37,240 bases of DNA from Streptomyces muensis (GTDB lineage: Bacteria > Actinomycetota > Actinomycetes > Streptomycetales > Streptomycetaceae), in contig NZ_JAKEIP010000064.1 of assembly GCF_021474425.1 (NCBI RefSeq), forward strand, positions 1 to 37,240, given 5' to 3'. Below the pieces are notes generated by a model that saw only the letters and a list, made by a program, of their open reading frames with translations, did no database searches and had not been told where the DNA came from. The number at the start of each line of letters is the position of its first letter. Position 1 is the first letter of the stretch. The position numbers were made by a program, and so were the translations under genes. This document shows, piece by piece, positions 1-7,974 of this stretch.

Positions 1-540
1 GGGCCGGGGCGCGGGGGCTGAGGACTACGTGGTTCCTGGCGCGGAGGGCTGAGGACTGCGTGGTTCCTGGCGCGGAGGGCTGAAGGCGGGGTGGTTCCGG
101 GCGCGGGTGGCTGAGGACAGGAGGTCTTTGGTGCGCGCGGCTTGGGGCAGGGGGTTCGGTTGACTCGCGGCCGAGGCCAGCGGGGCCCGGGCGACGCCCG
201 GCCGAGGCAGCTGGTTCCGGGCGAGCGCGGCTGAAGCCAGCCGAGTTCCGGCGGCGCGAGGCTGGGACAGTAGGGACCGGGGGCAGGCACTGGGGACAGC
301 TGGTCCCGGACGCGCGTGGGTGAGGCCAGCCGAGTTGCGGCCGCCCGTGGCTGAGACATCGGGCCCCGGCGACACCCGGCTGAGGCCACGCGGCTCCGAG
401 CGCGCGGCTTAGGACAGCAGGTTCCGGCGACGCGCCGCTGAGGCAGCTGGTTCCGGGCGAGCGCGGCTGAGACCAGCCGAGTTTCCGCCGCGCGCAGCTG
501 AGGCACCGGGCCCCTGCGGCGCGTCGCTGAAGGCAACAGG
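1..540. repeat. Degenerate ~30-bp tandem repeat array, about 18 units
   Basis: The first 540 bases split by eye into 18 consecutive units of 28 to 31 bp. Most begin GTTCC or a variant, continue with a GC-only run, then GGCTGAGG and CAGC. An approximate consensus is GTTCCGGGCGCGCG followed by GGCTGAGGCCAGCNG. Several units carry a GCTG...CAGC inverted repeat. Unit length changes by 1 to 3 bp, which breaks any reading frame, so the open frames across it are probably not genes. The array probably continues off the left edge and stops before the neighbouring tRNA-Ser. Bases 541-748 hold nothing I recognise. Function unknown. Confidence 0.75.
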
Positions 541-747
541 TGGCGGGCGGTGGGTGAAGACGGTTGCGTTCCGGGCGCGCAGGGCGATGGCGTCGTCGAA
601 AACCGCGGGCATGCGTGCCGCACGGGTGGGCGCGGGCGGCGGCCCGAAACGCAGGGCCGTACAGCCGACCTCTCAGCCGCAACGCCGAGCGCCGGCTCAA
701 GGAACCCCAACCCCTGCACCACGGCCCAGCCCCAGTGGCAACGTCTC

Positions 748-835
<88 letters not shown>

Positions 836-1109
836 GGGTGGGCGACCCACGCGAGAGCGACATCGCGTGCTCGAAGCGGCCGCCCCGGGCAGCTCCCCGT
901 GCGGTACGGACTCTACGGAGGGGTAGCGATTACTCCGGAGTCCGCCGCCGGCTGCCCTGTCGGGAGCTCGACGTACTGCCGTGCATGGACATCGTCGCGC
1001 TCCTCTCCCAGAACGTGGCGCCGAACTCGTCGTCCGGCGGTGTGGACACAACCACTGTGCCTGTACGCCGAGTTGGCCGCCACTGATTTAAGGGGCCGAG
1101 GAAAGGCGC

Positions 1110-1151
1110 CGTACGTTTCCCCGTACGCCCCGTACCTTTCCCCGTACGCCC
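1110..1151. repeat. Two tandem 21-bp direct repeats
   Basis: Two adjacent 21-bp copies differ at one base. Each contains CGTAC, a TTTCCCC run and CGTACGCCC. They sit just past the stop of the minus-strand gene at 1153. The rest of the 836-1152 interval, between the tRNA and that gene, holds no gene or site I can name. Confidence 0.7.
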
Positions 1152-1152
1152 C

Positions 1153-1398
1153 TTACCGGCGGCGCCACTTGCGTCGGCGCCCCTTGCTGAAGAACCATCC
1201 GGCCGGCGGTTCGTCGGAGCGCCAGGGCTGCGGCTCCGGATCCTCGCGGCGCCAGCGCGCGGCCAGCATGCGGGCGCGGGCGGACGGCTCGGCGGTCCCG
1301 GCCGCACGTATGAAGTCGTCGTCCAGGACCAGGTTGCTCCAGGTGTCGTCCCCGGACTGTTCGCGATCCTCGTGCCGCGCCGTGCCGCCGCCTGCCAT
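1153..1398 (-). CDS. Small conserved hypothetical protein (81 aa)
   Basis: I do not recognise a function. The chosen ATG (1398) is preceded by GGAGGACGGCG, a good ribosome binding site, so the upstream ATG at 1470 is not needed. The protein is hydrophilic, with an acidic middle (SNLVLDDDFI), a segment SARARMLAARWRRE, a Pro/Trp-rich stretch PQPWRSDEPPAGWFF and a strongly basic tail ending RRRKWRRR. There is no signal peptide or membrane segment. From memory, short proteins of this layout recur in Streptomyces genomes. It lies about 150 bp downstream of the ABC operon on the same strand, with a hairpin between, so it is probably separately transcribed. Confidence 0.7.
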   Translation of the reverse strand: MAGGGTARHEDREQSGDDTWSNLVLDDDFIRAAGTAEPSARARMLAARWRREDPEPQPWRSDEPPAGWFFSKGRRRKWRRR

Positions 1399-1474
1399 CG
1401 CCGTCCTCCAGTTCGTACAGTCCATCCACCTTTGCCCAGTGTGCCCGGGCAGAGGTGAAGCCCCCGTCAAGAGC

Positions 1475-1497
1475 GGGCCGGTTCAAGCGCCCGGCCC
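1475..1497 (-). terminator. Likely terminator after the ABC transporter operon
   Basis: GGGCCGG and CCGGCCC are perfect 7-bp arms around a 9-nt loop, about 55 bp beyond the last permease stop. There is no clear U tract on the minus strand, as is usual in Streptomyces. Confidence 0.55.
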
Positions 1498-1500
1498 TTT

Positions 1501-1557
1501 ATCTCCTCGGCCGCTCTCCATCTCCTCGGCCGCTCGATATCTCCTCCGCCGCCTACT
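1501..1557. repeat. Three 19-bp direct repeats beginning ATCTCCTC
   Basis: Units at 1501-1519, 1520-1538 and 1539-1557 share ATCTCCTCGGCCGCT or a close variant. The third runs into the stop codon of the permease gene. On the minus strand each unit carries GAGGAGAT, a ribosome-binding-site-like sequence, without an open frame worth calling after it. Confidence 0.65.
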
Positions 1558-2272
1558 CCTCGCCGGCCAGCGTCAGCGACCGCAGCTTCTGCCCCGCGTA
1601 CCAGGTCGCGAGGACGGTGACCACGGCCAGCAGCACCGTCGCGGTGGGCAGGGTGACGTCCGACGTCACCAGGTCCCCGCCCGCGACCTTCTGTGCCACC
1701 GCCAGCGCCCACTGCTGGACGCTCAACGTGCGCGCACCGGACACCAGGGAGCCGAACAGGGCCTCCCAGACCAGCGCGTAGACGAGGCCGAAGACCACCG
1801 CGTGCCGGGACACCGTGCCGAGCAGCAGGAAGATCGCGGCGTAGGCGATGGACGCGACGAGCGCGGCCACCGTGTAGGCGACGGCGATCTGCTGGCCGTT
1901 GCCGTTGAGGATGAGGCCCGCGATGAAGGTGGGCAGTGCTGAGAACACCATGGTCACGGCAATCGCGACGATCAGCTTGGTGAAGATGATCGTCGGCCGC
2001 TTCACCGGCTTGGACAGCAGATACACCACCGAGCCGTCGTCGATCTCCGGCCCGATCGCGCCGGTGCCGGCGATGACGCCGATGATCGGCACCATGGTGG
2101 CCAGCGCCAGCCCGCCGAGCAGGTCGGACGCGGTCTGGTCGTCGGCGCCGGCGAGCCCGCGCACCGCGATCGAGATCGCGATGAGCAGCACGGGCAACGC
2201 GCCGAGGATGAGGGCCCGGCGGCGGCCGAGCAGGGCTCGATAGGTGAGCCGGGCGACTGTGGGGTCGTACAT
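1553..2272 (-). CDS. ABC-2 type transporter permease (239 aa)
   Basis: This is the membrane subunit of an ABC transporter, last gene of the four-gene operon that starts at 5084. The chosen ATG (2272) follows TAGGAGG with a 6-nt spacer; an in-frame start at 2365 would add 31 Arg/Ser-rich residues with no family character. About six hydrophobic segments are visible, among them ALILGALPVLLIAISIAV and an Ala/Val-rich pair in the middle. The segment IDDGSVVYLLSKPVKR between TM2 and TM3 is typical of ABC-2 permeases, where it contacts the ATPase. It starts 10 bp after the preceding ATPase, its likely partner. The substrate cannot be read from sequence. Confidence 0.88.
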   Translation of the reverse strand: MYDPTVARLTYRALLGRRRALILGALPVLLIAISIAVRGLAGADDQTASDLLGGLALATMVPIIGVIAGTGAIGPEIDDGSVVYLLSKPVKRPTIIFTKLIVAIAVTMVFSALPTFIAGLILNGNGQQIAVAYTVAALVASIAYAAIFLLLGTVSRHAVVFGLVYALVWEALFGSLVSGARTLSVQQWALAVAQKVAGGDLVTSDVTLPTATVLLAVVTVLATWYAGQKLRSLTLAGEE

Positions 2273-2282
2273 CTTCGGCCTC

Positions 2283-3194
2283 CTACGCCGCGACCAGATA
2301 CGAGAAGACGGACTCGAGGGACTCGTCCGACGGCGAGACCGTGAGCAGGCGGATGCCGTGGTCACGCGCCACCTTCGGCAGCAGCGTGGTGAAGCGGCCG
2401 AAGTCGACGGCCTGGATGTGCAGCGCGCCCTCCGCCAGGTCGACCTCGATGCCGGACGTCGACGGATCGGCGATCAGCGCGGCCGCGAGGGTGCGGTCGT
2501 CGCTGGAGCGCACCAGGTAGCGGTGCGGGCGGTCGGTCATCAGACGGCGGATCTTGCGGAAGTCACCGCTCGCGGCGTGCCGTCCGGCCACCACGACCTC
2601 GATGTGCCAGGCGAGTTGCTCGACCTCTTCGAGGATGTGCGAGGAGAAGAGGACGGTGCGGCCCTCGTCGCCCATCTTCCGCAGCAGGTCCATGAGCTGC
2701 ATGCGCTGGCGCGGGTCCATGCCGTTGAAGGGCTCGTCGAGCAGGAGCAGCGAGGGGTTGTGCACAAGGGCGCTCGCCATCTTCACGCGCTGGCGCATGC
2801 CCTTGGAGTACGTCTGGATCTTGCGGTCCTGGGCGTACTCCATCTCGACCGTGGCCAGGGCCTTTTGGGCCGCCTTGGCGCCCAGGCCGTGCAACTCGGC
2901 GTTGGCGACGACGAATTCGCGCCCGGTGAGGAAGTCGTACATCGCCTCGCGCTCGGGGACGATACCGATGTGCTGGTAGATCGACTCGTTGCGCCACACC
3001 TGCTGCCCGTCGAGGGTGACGGTGCCGGTGGAGGGAGCGAGGAAGCCGCCCATCATGTTGATGAGGGTGGACTTTCCGGCACCGTTGGGGCCGAGGAGGC
3101 CGGTGACGCCGGGGCCGATCGTCATGGTGATGTCGTTGACGGCGACCACGTTGCCGAACCAGCGGGAGACATGGTCGATCTGGAGCGTGGTCAC
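2283..3194 (-). CDS. ABC transporter ATP-binding protein (303 aa)
   Basis: This is the ATP-hydrolysing subunit of an ABC transporter. In order: Walker A GPNGAGKST, Q-loop region near IGIVPERE, signature YSKGMRQRV, Walker B LLLLDEPFNGMDP, and the switch His in FSSHILEEVE. About 90 C-terminal residues beyond the ATPase core resemble the accessory domain of ABC-2 exporters (DrrA/CcmA-like). The GTG start (3194) overlaps the TGA of the upstream permease as GTGA and has GAAGGTGGG before it. The frame stays open far upstream, inside the permease gene, but that extension is a shadow. It probably pairs with the permease at 1553-2272. Confidence 0.9.
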   Translation of the reverse strand: MTTLQIDHVSRWFGNVVAVNDITMTIGPGVTGLLGPNGAGKSTLINMMGGFLAPSTGTVTLDGQQVWRNESIYQHIGIVPEREAMYDFLTGREFVVANAELHGLGAKAAQKALATVEMEYAQDRKIQTYSKGMRQRVKMASALVHNPSLLLLDEPFNGMDPRQRMQLMDLLRKMGDEGRTVLFSSHILEEVEQLAWHIEVVVAGRHAASGDFRKIRRLMTDRPHRYLVRSSDDRTLAAALIADPSTSGIEVDLAEGALHIQAVDFGRFTTLLPKVARDHGIRLLTVSPSDESLESVFSYLVAA

Positions 3195-4099
3195 AGTCCC
3201 ACCTTCTTGTAGCGGCGCATCAGCAGGCCGTAGCTGCCGGCGATCAGGCCGAGGGTGACGAGGACGTACACCGCGCCTTCCCCGTTGGTCGGGCCGACTC
3301 CGCCGGGGAAGGCGGACGTGGCGCCCAGGAAGGCGGTCTGTACGCCGTCGATCAGCGTGACCGGCGAGAAGAGGCCGATCCAGGCGATGGCGCCCGAACT
3401 GTTCTGCACCTCGGCGATGGCCTGGAGCGTGGAGACGGCGCCGTAGGAGATGGTCAGTACGGCGATCACGGCCGCGATGCCGAAGCCGCGGCGCGGGGTG
3501 ACCGACGCGATGACCAGGCCGATGCCGGCGAGCAGCAGTGAGAGCAGTGCCACGGAGACCAGTCCCTGCGCGAATCCCTTGGTCTGGTCGGCGAAGTCGA
3601 GCTTGGCCAGCAGCGCGCCCACGTAGAGCACGATCAGCGGGGCGGCGGTGAGGATGAACAGCGCCGAGGCCAGCGCCGCGAACTTCGCGCGGACGTAGTC
3701 GGCGGTCTCGATGGGCCGCGAGAAGTACAGCGGTACGGTCTTGAAGCGCAGGTCGCGGGAGACGGACTGGGGTGCCTGCGAGGCGATGTACAGGCTGATC
3801 ACGGCCTGCATGACGATCGCGTAGCGGGTGTAGTCGACGGGCAGGTCGCTGGCCTTGGTGGCGACCGCGACGGCGACCATGATGGCCGCCGGCACGCACA
3901 TCACCACGAACAGCAGCATCGGCAGCACCTTGGACTTCACCGACCGGCCGAGGCCGTAGGCGCCGCGCAGGGACTGCGAGTAGAGGGACCGGGTGGCGTA
4001 GGAGCGGCCGAGGCGGGGGCCGTCGTAGGTGCGGTAGCCGATGTTGTGGATGCGGGTCTGGTCACCCGGCTGTGCGGCTACGGGGTGCTCAACTGCCAT
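3191..4099 (-). CDS. ABC-2 type transporter permease (302 aa)
   Basis: This is the second membrane subunit of the operon. About 70 hydrophilic residues, including RIHNIGYRTYDGPRLGR, precede six or so membrane segments. The motif RDLRFKTVPLYFSRPIETADYVRAK between TM2 and TM3 (here split as RDLRFKTVPLY and FSRPIETADYVRAK) is the coupling region typical of ABC-2 permeases. The ATG at 4099 lies inside the end of the preceding ATPase gene (11-nt overlap), and its own stop overlaps the next ATPase start by 4 nt, so the operon is tightly coupled. Substrate unknown; lipid, drug or peptide export are all possible for this class. Confidence 0.88.
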   Translation of the reverse strand: MAVEHPVAAQPGDQTRIHNIGYRTYDGPRLGRSYATRSLYSQSLRGAYGLGRSVKSKVLPMLLFVVMCVPAAIMVAVAVATKASDLPVDYTRYAIVMQAVISLYIASQAPQSVSRDLRFKTVPLYFSRPIETADYVRAKFAALASALFILTAAPLIVLYVGALLAKLDFADQTKGFAQGLVSVALLSLLLAGIGLVIASVTPRRGFGIAAVIAVLTISYGAVSTLQAIAEVQNSSGAIAWIGLFSPVTLIDGVQTAFLGATSAFPGGVGPTNGEGAVYVLVTLGLIAGSYGLLMRRYKKVGL

Positions 4100-5084
4100 G
4101 GCCGACCGCCTCCTTCCGCTGTGCTTCGGTGCTCTGCTCGCTGCCCTGCCCGCTGTCGGTGAAGACCTCCGAGATGTGGTGCCGGCGCTGTTCCATGCGG
4201 ACCAGGCCGAGTCCGAGGTCGGCGACGACGTCGCGCACCAGGTCGTAGGTCTCCTCGCCCTGCGCGGTGAGCAGCAGGATGTGGCCGGCGCCGGGGAGGC
4301 CGCCGCTGCCGTCGAGGACGTCCACCCCGCGCGCGTGCAGCGCGTCGCGCGCCGCGCGGGTGCCGTCCGGATGGTCGTCGCTGTCGGTGACCTCGATGGC
4401 GAGGGTCGTCGTGGTCTGGGTGAAGTCGGTGGTGGAGCTGGAGCGCAGCAGCTTGCCGCCGTCGACGACGACCACGTGGTCGCAGGTGCGCTCCAGTTCT
4501 CCCAGTAGATGGGAGGTGACCAGGACCGAGATGCCGAAGTCGGTGTGGATGCGGCGGATCAGGCCGAGCATCTCGTCGCGGCCGACCGGGTCGAGGCCGT
4601 TGGTCGGCTCGTCCAGGAAGACCAGTTGCGGGTCGTGCACCAGGGCCTGGGCCAGCTTCACGCGCTGCTTCATGCCGGTCGAGTAGCCGCCGATGGGGCG
4701 GTAGCGCTCCTCGTAGAGACCGACGTGGCGCAGGGTGTCCGCGGTGCGTTCGCGTGCGGCGGCGGGCGGCAGGCCGGACATGCGTGCCATGTGTACGACG
4801 AACTCGGTGGCCGAGACGTCGGGTGGCAGACAGTCGTGCTCCGGCATATAGCCGACCCGCTCGCGGATGTCGGCGCCCTTGGTGGCGACATCGAGTCCGA
4901 GCACTTCGGCTCGGCCCTCGGTGGCGGGGGACAGACCCAGCAGGATCTTGATCAGTGTGGACTTGCCGGCTCCATTGGCTCCGACGAGTCCGGTCACACC
5001 GGGCCCGACGTCCACGGAGAGCCGGTCAAGCGCGGTCACCCTCGGGAACCGCTTGCTCAGGCTTTCGGTCGCGATCACAGTCAC
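4089..5084 (-). CDS. ABC transporter ATP-binding protein (331 aa), first gene of operon
   Basis: An ABC-2 exporter ATPase. Walker A is GANGAGKST near residue 37, the signature YSTGMKQRVKLAQ near 137, Walker B QLVFLDEPTNGLDP near 155, and the switch His is in TSHLLGE. The C-terminal 110 residues form an accessory domain ending in a Gln/Glu/Ser-rich tail. The start is GTG at 5084 with only a weak ribosome binding site, so an internal start is possible. It is paired by position with the permease at 3191-4099. The four genes form two ATPase/permease pairs that may act as one complex or as two. Confidence 0.88.
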   Translation of the reverse strand: MTVIATESLSKRFPRVTALDRLSVDVGPGVTGLVGANGAGKSTLIKILLGLSPATEGRAEVLGLDVATKGADIRERVGYMPEHDCLPPDVSATEFVVHMARMSGLPPAAARERTADTLRHVGLYEERYRPIGGYSTGMKQRVKLAQALVHDPQLVFLDEPTNGLDPVGRDEMLGLIRRIHTDFGISVLVTSHLLGELERTCDHVVVVDGGKLLRSSSTTDFTQTTTTLAIEVTDSDDHPDGTRAARDALHARGVDVLDGSGGLPGAGHILLLTAQGEETYDLVRDVVADLGLGLVRMEQRRHHISEVFTDSGQGSEQSTEAQRKEAVGHGS

Positions 5085-5202
5085 GCTTCGAAGGTAGTGA
5101 CGCGGACCACGCCGGTCGTCACCCCGCAGAGCTGTATTGGAGTCAGACTCCAGGACTACGGGGCCCTAGGGGTCACCCCTGAGTCGAGGTGCGCGCCCCT
5201 GG

Positions 5203-5342
5203 TTTTCCACATCGGCGGGGGTTCGGCCGGGGCATCGGCAGAGTTTTCCACAGCCCTCGGCGGCCCTATTGACGCAGCCTCTAACAACTGTCACATTCGC
5301 CAGTGTCAAGTTACGGGCACGTACCGCAGTCGGTGTGGACAA
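5203..5342. promoter_or_regulatory. Three DnaA-box-like sequences in a divergent intergenic region
   Basis: TTTTCCACA occurs at 5203-5211 and 5244-5252, and TGTGGACAA (reverse complement of TTGTCCACA, the Streptomyces DnaA-box consensus) at 5334-5342. They lie between the ABC operon and the M24 gene. The sequence matches are direct; DnaA binding is inferred. A close pair of TGTCA elements at about 5290-5307 may be part of a promoter or operator. Confidence 0.45.
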
Positions 5343-5356
5343 GGTGGGGCGGTGGC

Positions 5357-6208
5357 ATGACTACGGCGGTGACAGGCGGGCTCTCCGTGGACTCCGCGGA
5401 ACTGCGCGGGTTCAGGCAGGTCCAGCAGTTGGCCTACGCATGCGCGGAGGCCGTCGCGGCGCGGCTTGAGCCGGGCATCACCGAGCGCGAGGCCGCGCGG
5501 ATGCAGCGCGAGTGGCTGCGCGAGCGCGGCGTACGCGACTGGTTCCATCTGCCCTTCGCCTGGTTCGGCGACCGCACGGCGTTCGTGAACTTCCGGATCC
5601 CGCTGCAGTTCTTCCCCACGAACCGGCGGCTGGAGCCCGGGATGCCGTTCATCCTGGACATGGCCCCGGTGTACGACGGTTACACCGCCGACATCGGCTA
5701 CTCCGGCTCGCTCGGCATCAGCCCCGTGCAGGACCGGCTGATGGCCGACCTGGAGGCACACCGGGAGCTGATCCTGCGCGAGGTGCGCGAGCGGCGGCCG
5801 CTTCGGGAGATCTACGAGGACGTGGACCGGCTCATGGTCCGCCAGGGTTACGCCAACCGGCACCGCGCCTACCCCTTCGGCGTGATCGCCCACAAGGTCG
5901 ACCGCGTCAAGGAACGCCGCTGGTCACCGCATGTCTTCGGGTTCGGCACGCAGTCCCTGAAGGGTCTGGCGAGCGACGCGCTGCACGGCCATCGCGACGG
6001 CTGGTCCCCGCTGTGGTCGCCGTACCGCTTCTCCGACCACCCGCCGCAGCCGGGCCTGTGGGCGGTCGAACCGCACCTCGGATTCCGGGGCACGGGCGCG
6101 AAGTTCGAGGAGATCCTCGTCGTCACCGACTCCAGGGACCCCGAGCAGAGCGCCTTCTGGCTGGACGACGATCTGCCGCACGTGCGGCGCTGGGCGGAGG
6201 AGAAGTGA
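5357..6208 (+). CDS. M24 (methionine aminopeptidase-fold) family protein (283 aa)
   Basis: This has the pita-bread fold of M24 metallopeptidases, which includes methionyl and Xaa-Pro aminopeptidases and some non-peptidase members. In LDMAPVYDGYTADIGYSG the two Asp (about 101 and 112) are 11 residues apart, as in MetAP. The other ligands are plausibly a His in GVIAHKV and Glu in AVEPHL (about 238) and KFEEIL (about 251). All five metal positions therefore seem filled and an active enzyme is likely, though the substrate is unknown. The chosen ATG (5357) follows AAGGTGGGG. Its stop overlaps the next start as GTGA, so it is co-translated with the hydrolase/SDR fusion and may share its pathway. 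Confidence 0.82.
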   Translation: MTTAVTGGLSVDSAELRGFRQVQQLAYACAEAVAARLEPGITEREAARMQREWLRERGVRDWFHLPFAWFGDRTAFVNFRIPLQFFPTNRRLEPGMPFILDMAPVYDGYTADIGYSGSLGISPVQDRLMADLEAHRELILREVRERRPLREIYEDVDRLMVRQGYANRHRAYPFGVIAHKVDRVKERRWSPHVFGFGTQSLKGLASDALHGHRDGWSPLWSPYRFSDHPPQPGLWAVEPHLGFRGTGAKFEEILVVTDSRDPEQSAFWLDDDLPHVRRWAEEK

Positions 6209-7974
6209 CGGTGCCGGTGACTCTCGAAGAGGCGCGTGAGCGCCGGGTGCAGACCGGCGGAGTCGAGCTGTGCGTGGCCGAGCTGGGCGATCCCGGACAG
6301 CCGACGGTGATCCTGGTGCACGGCTATCCGGACAGCAAGGAGGTGTGGTCCGAGGTCGCGCCGCGGCTGGCCGGCCGCTTCCATGTCGTGCTGTACGACG
6401 TCCGGGGCCATGGCCGGTCGACGGCGCCCAAGCCGCTGCGCGGCGGGTTCACGCTGAAGAAGCTGACGGACGACTTCCTTGCCGTCGCGGACGCGGTCAG
6501 CCCGGACCGGCCCGTGCATCTGGTGGGGCACGACTGGGGCTCCGTGCAGGCCTGGGAGTTCGCCACCGTCAAGCGCACCGAGGGCCGGATCGCGTCCTTC
6601 ACCTCCATGTCCGGGCCGTCCCTGGACCACTTCGGTCACTGGATCAACAGCCGTCTCAAGCGCCCCACCCCGCGCCGGGTCGGTCAACTCCTCGGCCAAG
6701 GCGCCAAGTCCTGGTACGTCTACGCGCTGCACACGCCCGTGCTGCCCGAACTGGCCTGGCGCGGCCCCCTCGGCAAGACCTGGCCCCGCATCCTGGAGCG
6801 CATGGAGAAGGTCCCCGGCAGCGGCTACCCGACCTCGTCCCTGCCGACGGACGCGGCACACGGGGCGTGGCTGTACCGGGACAACGTGCGGGCACGCCTG
6901 CGCCACCCGCGCCAGGACGCGTACGCCCACGCGCCCGTGCAGCTCATCACGCCCCTCGGGGACGCATTCCTCTCGGAACGGCTCTACGACGAACTGGAGC
7001 TGTGGGTTCCACAGTTGACCAGGCGCACCCTGCCGGCGAAGCACTGGATCCCGCGCTCCCGCCCCGACCAACTTGCCTCCTGGATCACCGAGTTCGTGAC
7101 CTCCGTGGAGGGCGGCCGCCCGGAAGGGGTCACGGCGACCGGGAAGTACGCCGACCGTTTCGGCGGGCAGCTCGTGCTGGTCACGGGCGCGGGCAGCGGC
7201 ATCGGGCGGGCGACGGCGTACGCGTTCGCCGAGGCCGGCGCGCGCGTGGTGGCCGTCGACCGGGACGTCGAGGCCGCGGTCCGCACCGCCGAGATGTCCC
7301 GTCTGATCGGCGCACCCGAGGCCTGGCCGGAGACCGTCGACGTCTCCGACGAGCAGGCCATGGAGAAGCTCGCCGCGAAGGTCGCCGCCGAGTACGGCGT
7401 CGTGGACGTCCTGGTGAACAACGCCGGCATCGGGCTGTCGGGCTCCTTCTTCGACACGACTCCCGAGGACTGGAAGAAGGTCCTCGACGTCAATCTGTGG
7501 GGCGTCATCCACGGCTGCCGGCTGTTCGGCAGGCAGATGGCCGAGCGCGGACAGGGCGGCCACATCGTCAACACCGCGTCGGCGGCGGCGTATCAGCCCT
7601 CCAAGGCGCTGCCCGCCTACAGCACCTCCAAGGCGGCCGTCCTGATGCTGAGCGAGTGCCTGCGCGCGGAGCTGGCGGGACAGGGCATCGGCGTGACCGC
7701 GATATGCCCGGGCCTGGTCAACACCAACATCACCTCGACCGCGCACTTCGCCGGGGTCGACGCCGAGGAGGAGAAGCGGCGCCAGAAGAAGTCCGCCCGG
7801 CTGTACGGGCTGCGGAACTATCCGCCGGAGAAGGTGGCCGACGCGATCCTGCGGGCGGTGGTGCGCGGTGAGGCCGTGGTTCCGGTGACGCCGGAGGCAC
7901 GGGGGGCGTATCTGATGTCGCGGTTCACGCCGAGGGCGCTGCGCAGGATCGCGCGGCTGGAGCCACCCCTGTGA
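6205..7974 (+). CDS. Alpha/beta-hydrolase and short-chain dehydrogenase fusion, EphD-like (589 aa)
   Basis: Two enzymes in one chain. Residues about 1-290 are an alpha/beta-hydrolase with the oxyanion motif HGYPDS, nucleophile elbow GHDWGS (Asp about 110, as in epoxide hydrolases and haloalkane dehalogenases) and a late His in PAKHW (about 280). Residues about 310-589 are an SDR: TGAGSGIG cofactor loop (about 326), NNAG, catalytic Ser in NTASAAAY (about 459) and YSTSK (Tyr about 472, Lys about 476). The same order and length occur in mycobacterial EphD, linked to mycolic acid metabolism. Streptomyces makes no mycolates, so the substrate here must differ. The GTG start overlaps the M24 stop and has GGAGGAG before it; the stop overlaps the MerR start. 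Confidence 0.88.
   Translation: MTVPVTLEEARERRVQTGGVELCVAELGDPGQPTVILVHGYPDSKEVWSEVAPRLAGRFHVVLYDVRGHGRSTAPKPLRGGFTLKKLTDDFLAVADAVSPDRPVHLVGHDWGSVQAWEFATVKRTEGRIASFTSMSGPSLDHFGHWINSRLKRPTPRRVGQLLGQGAKSWYVYALHTPVLPELAWRGPLGKTWPRILERMEKVPGSGYPTSSLPTDAAHGAWLYRDNVRARLRHPRQDAYAHAPVQLITPLGDAFLSERLYDELELWVPQLTRRTLPAKHWIPRSRPDQLASWITEFVTSVEGGRPEGVTATGKYADRFGGQLVLVTGAGSGIGRATAYAFAEAGARVVAVDRDVEAAVRTAEMSRLIGAPEAWPETVDVSDEQAMEKLAAKVAAEYGVVDVLVNNAGIGLSGSFFDTTPEDWKKVLDVNLWGVIHGCRLFGRQMAERGQGGHIVNTASAAAYQPSKALPAYSTSKAAVLMLSECLRAELAGQGIGVTAICPGLVNTNITSTAHFAGVDAEEEKRRQKKSARLYGLRNYPPEKVADAILRAVVRGEAVVPVTPEARGAYLMSRFTPRALRRIARLEPPL

Noticed and set aside
1..540. CRISPR array
   Set aside because: Units are adjacent and diverged, with no unique spacers and no cas genes nearby.
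25..612. Open frames on the minus strand across the left repeat array
   Set aside because: They follow the repeats only by GC bias; unit length varies 28-31 bp, which would break any repeated peptide, and no ribosome binding site was seen.
899..1942. Long plus-strand open frames opposite the ABC operon and hypothetical gene
   Set aside because: Arg/Pro/Gly-rich antisense shadows, typical of high-GC DNA.
3195..3899. 235-residue N-terminal extension of the ATPase ending at 2283
   Set aside because: It lies inside the permease gene in another frame; the GTG at 3194 has a good context and gives a normal ATPase.
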